In this document: positions 59,414-64,000 of the stretch, piece after piece
Position numbering within the stretch: position 1 is the first letter of the stretch
How the letters are laid out: each line of letters opens with the position of its first letter
Assembly (NCBI RefSeq): GCF_031599675.1
Contig: NZ_CP134223.1
Coordinates: 5,084,001-5,148,000, forward strand
DNA: 64,000 nucleotides
From: Paenibacillus pedocola
GTDB taxonomy: Bacteria > Bacillota > Bacilli > Paenibacillales > Paenibacillaceae
Direction of reading: 5' to 3'
Notes under the pieces: model-generated
Database searches by the model: none
What the model was told of the DNA's origin: nothing
Seen by the model: only the letters and a program-made list of their open reading frames with translations
Position numbers and translations under genes: made by a program

Positions 59414-60670
59414 TTAGGCGCTTTCCTCTTTTTTCTTGTCTTTCTTAAGCCCCAGCTCAGGCAGAGCCTTCTCTTGCACAACCTGTTCTGTAATCACGCA
59501 GTCTTTAATATCATCGCGCGAAGGAACCTCATACATCACATCAAGCATAATGCTCTCAATGATGGCACGCAGACCGCGGGCACCCGTGTTGCGTTTGATC
59601 GCTTCCTTGGCAATAGCTTCAAGAGCCTGCGGTTCAAACTTCAGCGCCACATTGTCCATTTCCAGAAGCTTGATGTACTGCTTGGTCAATGCATTCTTCG
59701 GTTCAGACAGAATGCGGACCAGTGTATTCTCATCAAGCGGCTCGAGTGTGGAGATTACCGGCAGACGGCCGACAAACTCAGGAATGAGACCGAATTTGAG
59801 CAGATCCTCAGGCAATACCATGGAGAGGTATTCTCCGGCTTTCAGATCCTTCTGGCCTTCAACTGCAGCATTGAAGCCGATGACTTTTTTGCCGATACGG
59901 CGTTTGATCATTTGCTCCAGACCGTCAAAAGCACCGCCTACGATGAACAGAATGTTCGTTGTATCGATTTGGATGAACTCCTGATGAGGATGCTTGCGTC
60001 CGCCCTGCGGAGGTACAGAAGCAACTGTGCCTTCCAGGATCTTCAGCAGCGCCTGCTGTACACCTTCACCGGAAACGTCACGGGTAATGGACGGATTCTC
60101 GGATTTGCGTGCTACTTTATCAATTTCGTCAATATAGATAATGCCGCGTTCGGCCTTCTCGACATCATAATCAGCAGCCTGGATCAGCTTCAGCAGAATG
60201 TTCTCAACATCTTCGCCGACGTAGCCCGCTTCCGTAAGGGAGGTTGCATCCGCAATAGCAAAAGGAACGTTGATGATCTTCGCCATCGTCTGGGCCAGCA
60301 GGGTTTTACCGGAGCCGGTTGGTCCGAGCAGCAGAATGTTGCTCTTCGTCAATTCGACATCTTCAATCTTGCTTTGGCTGTTGACGCGCTTATAGTGATT
60401 GTATACGGCAACGGAGAGCGACTTCTTCGCCTGCTCCTGGCCGATTACGTATTGATCGAGAATATCACGGATTTCCTTCGGTTTCGGAATATCCTTCAGA
60501 TCCAGCTCTTCTTCATGACCGAGCTCTTCCTCCACGATTTCCGTGCACAGCTCGATGCATTCGTCACATATATAAACACCAGGTCCGGCTACAAGCTTAC
60601 GAACCTGCTCTTGTGATTTGCCGCAAAAGGAACATTTCAGCTGCCCTTTTTCATCGTTAAATTTAAACAT
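59414..60670 (-). CDS. clpX: ATP-dependent Clp protease ATPase subunit ClpX
   Basis: ClpX, 418 residues, the unfoldase partner of ClpP. N-terminal zinc-binding domain (CSFCGKSQ and CDEC, four cysteines), AAA+ domain with Walker A LLGPTGSGKTLLAQT and Walker B IIYIDEIDKVARK, the IGF loop in KKVIGFNAA for docking on ClpP, and the sensor-2 region TGARGLRAIIESIMLDVMYE. It follows clpP by 12 bases, so both are made from one transcript here, unlike B. subtilis where clpP is elsewhere. Confidence 0.98.
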   Translation of the reverse strand: MFKFNDEKGQLKCSFCGKSQEQVRKLVAGPGVYICDECIELCTEIVEEELGHEEELDLKDIPKPKEIRDILDQYVIGQEQAKKSLSVAVYNHYKRVNSQSKIEDVELTKSNILLLGPTGSGKTLLAQTMAKIINVPFAIADATSLTEAGYVGEDVENILLKLIQAADYDVEKAERGIIYIDEIDKVARKSENPSITRDVSGEGVQQALLKILEGTVASVPPQGGRKHPHQEFIQIDTTNILFIVGGAFDGLEQMIKRRIGKKVIGFNAAVEGQKDLKAGEYLSMVLPEDLLKFGLIPEFVGRLPVISTLEPLDENTLVRILSEPKNALTKQYIKLLEMDNVALKFEPQALEAIAKEAIKRNTGARGLRAIIESIMLDVMYEVPSRDDIKDCVITEQVVQEKALPELGLKKDKKKEESA

Positions 60671-60682
60671 CTTACCACCCCT

Positions 60683-61273
60683 TTAAGATATGATCGGTGA
60701 AGAGAGTACCTGGTCAATAAGCCCGTATTCCTTCGCTTCTTCCGCGCTCATGAAGTTGTCGCGGTCCGTATCCCGTTCGATTTTTTCAAGGGGTTGACCC
60801 GTGCGATCCACATAAATTTGATTCAACTTCTGTCTCGTTTTGAGAATCCAGTCCGTATGAATCCAAATATCGGATGCCTGCCCCTGAACACCGCCGAGCG
60901 GTTGATGAATCATGACTTCACTGTTGGTCAGCGCATATCTTTTGCCTGGTGCTCCAGCGGTAAGCAACAGCGAACCCATACTGGCTGCCATCCCTACGCA
61001 AATCGTTGAAACATCCGGTTTAATATATTGCATCGTATCATATATACCCATGCCCGCTGTTACAGAACCACCGGGAGAGTTGATGTACAGGTGAATGTCT
61101 TTTTCTGGGTCATCTGCTGCCAGGAACAACAACTGGGCAATAATCAGATTGGCGACATCATCGTCAATCGCATTGCTCAGGAAGATGATGCGGTCCTTAA
61201 GCAATCTGGAATAGATATCGTATGAGCGTTCTCCACGACTTGTTGATTCCACAACCATAGGTACCAAACTCAT
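60683..61273 (-). CDS. clpP: ATP-dependent Clp protease proteolytic subunit ClpP
   Basis: ClpP, 196 residues, normal length. Catalytic triad regions: Ser in VGMAASMGSLLLTAG, His in VMIHQPLGGVQGQ and Asp in RDTDRDNFMSAEEA. N-terminal PMVVESTSRGERSYDIYSRL is the usual beginning. An AGAGG site precedes the ATG and a good sigma-A promoter lies about 125 bases upstream. No obvious CtsR heptad pair was found by eye. Confidence 0.98.
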   Translation of the reverse strand: MSLVPMVVESTSRGERSYDIYSRLLKDRIIFLSNAIDDDVANLIIAQLLFLAADDPEKDIHLYINSPGGSVTAGMGIYDTMQYIKPDVSTICVGMAASMGSLLLTAGAPGKRYALTNSEVMIHQPLGGVQGQASDIWIHTDWILKTRQKLNQIYVDRTGQPLEKIERDTDRDNFMSAEEAKEYGLIDQVLSSPIIS

Positions 61274-61395
61274 GCCACCAACCTCTTTTCTCTATACAGA
61301 TTAGTCTTTCCGTTTCAGAAATATTTTAACACGTTCGGGGCGGGATGTCATTTTTTCACTGGTTCGAAAATAACGTAATACCCCGCGTGCCTGCC

Positions 61396-61425
61396 ATTAT
61401 AGCGCACTTCCAGACAGAATGCCAA
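61396..61425 (-). promoter_or_regulatory. Sigma-A-type promoter of clpP-clpX
   Basis: Read on the minus strand: TTGGCA at 61425-61420, 18 bases, then a perfect TATAAT at 61401-61396. It lies between the tig terminator and clpP, so clpP-clpX have their own promoter. Confidence 0.65.
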
Positions 61426-61464
61426 CCCGCTTCCGGTTATGTACACCCAGACGTGCAGCCGCCG

Positions 61465-61504
61465 ATAAAAAATAAGGCACGTAACAGAACTTACGTGCCT
61501 TATT
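61465..61504 (-). terminator. Rho-independent terminator of tig
   Basis: A 14-bp perfect stem (AATAAGGCACGTAA at 61471-61484 with 61491-61504), six-base loop and a U-rich tail on the minus-strand RNA, about 65 bases after the tig stop. Confidence 0.9.
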
Positions 61505-61568
61505 GATTGCTATTTATGGAGGCCGACTTGCTTGGCCGTTCTAGGTAAAATGGACTTATGGAACAATC

Positions 61569-62903
61569 TTACTCAGCGCTTGCTTCTTCTGCTGCTGGAG
61601 CTTCTTCTGCTGCTTCAACTTCCACACTGCTTGCAATCAGCAGGTCGATGGTTTTGCGCAGAGAAATTTCGTCGCTCAAGCTGCTCAGGGAGCCGTTAGC
61701 TGCCAGGATGCTGCGGATTTCTTCAGGTGAACGTTTGAAGGATTCAGCCATAGTCGCAAGCTCTTGGTTTACTTCTTCTTCGGAAACTTCGATGTTCTCT
61801 TCCTTCGCAATCACTTCAAGCACCAGGTTGTTGCGAACGCGCTTCTCGGCATCGCTCTTCATCTGGCCTTCAAGATCTTCACGGGTTTGGCCGGAGAAGC
61901 TGAGGAACATGTCCATGTTCATGCCTTGCTGACGAAGACGGTTGTCGAAATCGCGAACCATGTTCTGAACTTCGCTGTTGATCATTGCTTCAGGAATTTC
62001 AACTTCTGCATTAGCTGCCGCTTTGTCAACTACTGCAGTTTCACGAACGCCCTTCAGTTCATCCTGTTTGCGGGATTCCAGCTGTGCCTTCAGGTCTGCT
62101 TTGTATTCTTCCAGCGTATCGAATTCACTTACATCCTTAGCGAACTCATCATCCAGTTCAGGAAGCTGTTTGCGTTTGATTTCATGCAGCTTCACTTTGA
62201 ATACTGCTGCTTTACCGGCAAGGTTCTCTGCATGGTAAGCCTCAGGGAAAGTAACTTCAACATCCTTGAAATCTCCAGTAGCCATGCCTACAACCTGCTC
62301 TTCAAATCCAGGAATGAACGAGTTGCTGCCAAGCTCCAGGGAATGACGCTCAGCCGCGCCGCCTTCGAATGGCACACCGTCAACAGAACCGTCGAAGTCG
62401 ATAACAGCGATATCGCCGTTAGCTGCTGCTCCTTCTTCAACTACAACCAGCTCAGCATGACGCTCCTGCAGACGTTTCAGTTCAGCATTCAGCTCGTCTT
62501 CAGTAACTTCAGCCTTTTGAACCGGAACTTCAAGGCCTTTGTACTGGCCAAGTTTCACTTCAGGCTTAACGGTAATCTTCGCTTTGAAGATGAAGGCTTG
62601 GCCTTTTGCGAATTGCTCGATGTCCACTTCAGGACGGTCTACAGGGAAGATATCTGTTTGTTCAACAGCTTCGCCGTATACTTCTGGAAGAAGGATGTCA
62701 ATTGCATCCTGGTAGAGGCTCTCTACACCAAAACGGGATTCAAAAATCGGCCGCGGCACTTTACCTTTACGGAAACCAGGTACGTTTGCTTTCTTAACTA
62801 CTTTATTAAATGCTTTGTCGAGGGCTGCAGCTACGCGTTCTGCTTCTACTTCGACTTCAAGAACTCCAAGGTTCTTCTCTATTTTTTCCCAAGTTGCTTT
62901 CAT
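61569..62903 (-). CDS. tig: Trigger factor
   Basis: Trigger factor, 444 residues, the ribosome-bound chaperone and prolyl isomerase. N-terminal ribosome-binding loop NVPGFRKGKVPRPIFE, FKBP-type domain at about 155-240 (GDIAVIDFDGSVDGVPFEGG, FIPGFEEQVVGMATGD) and a long helical C-terminal arm ending in an Ala/Glu-rich tail (EAAEEAPAAEEASAE). GGAGGG lies about 13 bases before the ATG, rather far. Order ysoA-tig-clpX is as in B. subtilis, with clpP added. Confidence 0.97.
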   Translation of the reverse strand: MKATWEKIEKNLGVLEVEVEAERVAAALDKAFNKVVKKANVPGFRKGKVPRPIFESRFGVESLYQDAIDILLPEVYGEAVEQTDIFPVDRPEVDIEQFAKGQAFIFKAKITVKPEVKLGQYKGLEVPVQKAEVTEDELNAELKRLQERHAELVVVEEGAAANGDIAVIDFDGSVDGVPFEGGAAERHSLELGSNSFIPGFEEQVVGMATGDFKDVEVTFPEAYHAENLAGKAAVFKVKLHEIKRKQLPELDDEFAKDVSEFDTLEEYKADLKAQLESRKQDELKGVRETAVVDKAAANAEVEIPEAMINSEVQNMVRDFDNRLRQQGMNMDMFLSFSGQTREDLEGQMKSDAEKRVRNNLVLEVIAKEENIEVSEEEVNQELATMAESFKRSPEEIRSILAANGSLSSLSDEISLRKTIDLLIASSVEVEAAEEAPAAEEASAE

Positions 62904-63011
62904 AATATACTTTTCCCTCCAAAATAGGTTACATGTTTACTTCAAATAATTACGCAAAATAATCACGCAATTCACGCACAGAATAACCATTATATTATAT
63001 ACAACATCGCT

Positions 63012-63968
63012 TTATTTATCAAGTATAGAACTCTTAACAAATCCTTTGAGAGACCGATAGGCTCCTTCGAATTGAAAGCGCATGCCGTCGGTTATGCCGT
63101 ACATTACACGCGTCTCTTCCTCCTGGCGGTTCCCGTTCAGGCTCTCCGAAACCATCTGATGCAGCGCCCCCGCCCAAATATCCAGCAGGGCATCCTCACC
63201 TTCCAGCAATTTGTGATATTCAGAGGACCCATAAATCGACATAATAAACTGTCCCCAGAGCTCCTGTGCAAAATAATACAGGGTGGGCTCATGCACCTCT
63301 GCCTGTTCCGCCACCCGTTCCATGACCTGGCTGATCTGGGGCGGAAACTCGTCGTTCTGCAGCGGGACGGTTTCGATCTCAATCTGCGCCACCTCATGAC
63401 CGCGGCCCAGTTTCACAATGCCTTGCGCTCCGCGTTTCTTCAGTGTCTGGAGCGTACGAAACTGCAGCAGCGGATGCACCGGAGTCTTTTGCAGCCAGGC
63501 AGTCAGCTTCTCATCCACTTGACCGCCCTCCAGATAAGAGAGCTGCTCCAGTGCCAGAATGGTCGCTTCCGACAGCGGTTCATTCATCACCTTCCGCAGC
63601 AGCTTGTCGGGATAATCCGCATCCTCTTCCAGCTTCGACTTTGCCAAAATCCGGGCCATATCCTCTTCCTTAAGATCCTGTTCCGCACCGGAAGCGGTAT
63701 GATCGCTGCCTGTGTTCTCGGCAGCTTCCGGAAAGGCCGCTTCCAGCCAGCCCAGCAGCGACTGCCATTCCTCGTAGTGCCGCTCTTCCTGACCCTGGCA
63801 TTGCAGCAGGAACCGCAGCAATTCCATCGCTTCCCCGTAGCGTTCACTCTCCAGCATTACCGTAAGCTGGATCTGATAGTAATCCAGCGTTTTCGGAAAC
63901 AGCACGATATTCTCTTTGGCGGGGGAATTGAATTGATTAATGAGGGCACCTCCTTTTCTCCGAACCAT
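63012..63968 (-). CDS. TPR-like repeat protein, YsoA-like
   Basis: A protein of up to 318 residues, mostly helical with TPR-like pairs (YYQIQLTVMLESERYGEAME, LLRFLLQCQGQEERHYEEWQ). Residues about 85-105 are a disordered acidic linker. Position directly before tig matches ysoA of B. subtilis, and the fold agrees, so the name is likely but rests on context. Start is uncertain: the ATG at 63968 has no binding site and is only about six bases after the expected transcription start, whereas AAGGAGG lies within the frame and is correctly placed for an ATT codon at 63941 (codon 10). No nearby ATG, GTG or TTG fits that site. Confidence 0.78.
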   Translation of the reverse strand: MVRRKGGALINQFNSPAKENIVLFPKTLDYYQIQLTVMLESERYGEAMELLRFLLQCQGQEERHYEEWQSLLGWLEAAFPEAAENTGSDHTASGAEQDLKEEDMARILAKSKLEEDADYPDKLLRKVMNEPLSEATILALEQLSYLEGGQVDEKLTAWLQKTPVHPLLQFRTLQTLKKRGAQGIVKLGRGHEVAQIEIETVPLQNDEFPPQISQVMERVAEQAEVHEPTLYYFAQELWGQFIMSIYGSSEYHKLLEGEDALLDIWAGALHQMVSESLNGNRQEEETRVMYGITDGMRFQFEGAYRSLKGFVKSSILDK

Positions 63969-63980
63969 GATTAATTGTAG

Positions 63981-63989
63981 ATTATAGCA
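63981..63989 (-). promoter_or_regulatory. Extended -10 promoter element of the ysoA-like gene
   Basis: Minus strand reads TGCTATAAT, an extended -10 box (TGN-TATAAT). The -35 region, if any, lies beyond the right window edge. Transcription would start near 63974. Confidence 0.55.
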
Positions 63990-64000
63990 TAACCTATTAA

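Noticed and set aside
61764..62927. Plus-strand frame opposite tig (387 codons)
   Set aside because: Phe/Cys-rich shadow typical of an antisense reading of an acidic gene; no ribosome binding site.

Overview
The window looks like a chromosomal segment of a spore-forming, Gram-positive Bacillota, most likely a Paenibacillus. Reasons: a Bacillus-type heme operon (hemA-hemX-hemC-hemD-hemB-hemL), a spoVID homologue at the left edge, a ysoA-tig-clpX/clpP-lonB-lonA-ysxC block, S-layer-homology (SLH) surface proteins, strong AGGAGG ribosome binding sites and frequent TTG/GTG starts. In Bacillus subtilis the ysxC and hemA ends of these two blocks are neighbours. Here about 35 kb separates them, and ispG plus a nuclease-like gene sit inside the clp-lon block.

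Layout. 1-5.8 kb: spoVID (partial), a glycosyltransferase, a diguanylate cyclase, a zinc metallopeptidase and two small secreted proteins. 5.9-15.6 kb: tetrapyrrole operon on the minus strand (hemA, hemX, a Met8-like dehydrogenase, hemC, cobA-hemD fusion, hemB, hemL), followed by an RluA-type pseudouridine synthase. 15.8-16.7 kb: PP2C phosphatase. 16.9-19.9 kb: purine salvage unit on the plus strand (phosphoribosyltransferase, IMP dehydrogenase, hypoxanthine phosphoribosyltransferase) with a well-formed guanine-type riboswitch in its leader. 20-26.2 kb: small membrane protein, lipoprotein and a 1,767-residue SLH protein. 26.5-27.9 kb: three decayed gene fragments. 28.1-49.8 kb: a surface polysaccharide locus in two parts. 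A visibly AT-rich variable module (glycosyltransferases, glf, Wzx, Wzy, aminotransferase, acyltransferase, and an SCP2-type thiolase with a 3-hydroxyacyl-CoA dehydrogenase, 28-41.7 kb) joins a conserved export and regulation module (EpsC/PglF-like dehydratase, BY-kinase, Wzz-type adaptor, SLH protein, CpsB-type phosphatase, 41.7-49.8 kb). 50-64 kb: ysxC, lonA, lonB, nuclease-like gene, ispG, clpX, clpP, tig, ysoA-like.

The most unusual structure is a family of three intergenic arrays at 9349-9531, 12422-12610 and 57886-58072. Each has four short imperfect palindromes. Within one array the four palindromes share their arm sequence; between arrays the arms differ, yet the centre-to-centre spacing is nearly identical (51/62/50, 51/62/51 and 51/61/50.5 bp). 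Each array begins about 90-115 bp downstream of the stop codon of a minus-strand gene. I do not recognise this as a known element.

How genes work together: the hem genes take glutamyl-tRNA to uroporphyrinogen III and branch to siroheme through CobA and the Met8-like enzyme. The EpsC-like dehydratase, DegT aminotransferase, NeuD/PglD-like acyltransferase and small sugar transferase form a plausible route to a lipid-linked N-acylated amino sugar that starts the polysaccharide repeat. The thiolase/dehydrogenase pair lies between two of these genes and may supply an unusual acyl-CoA. All coordinates and motifs were read by eye; no database search or folding program was run.
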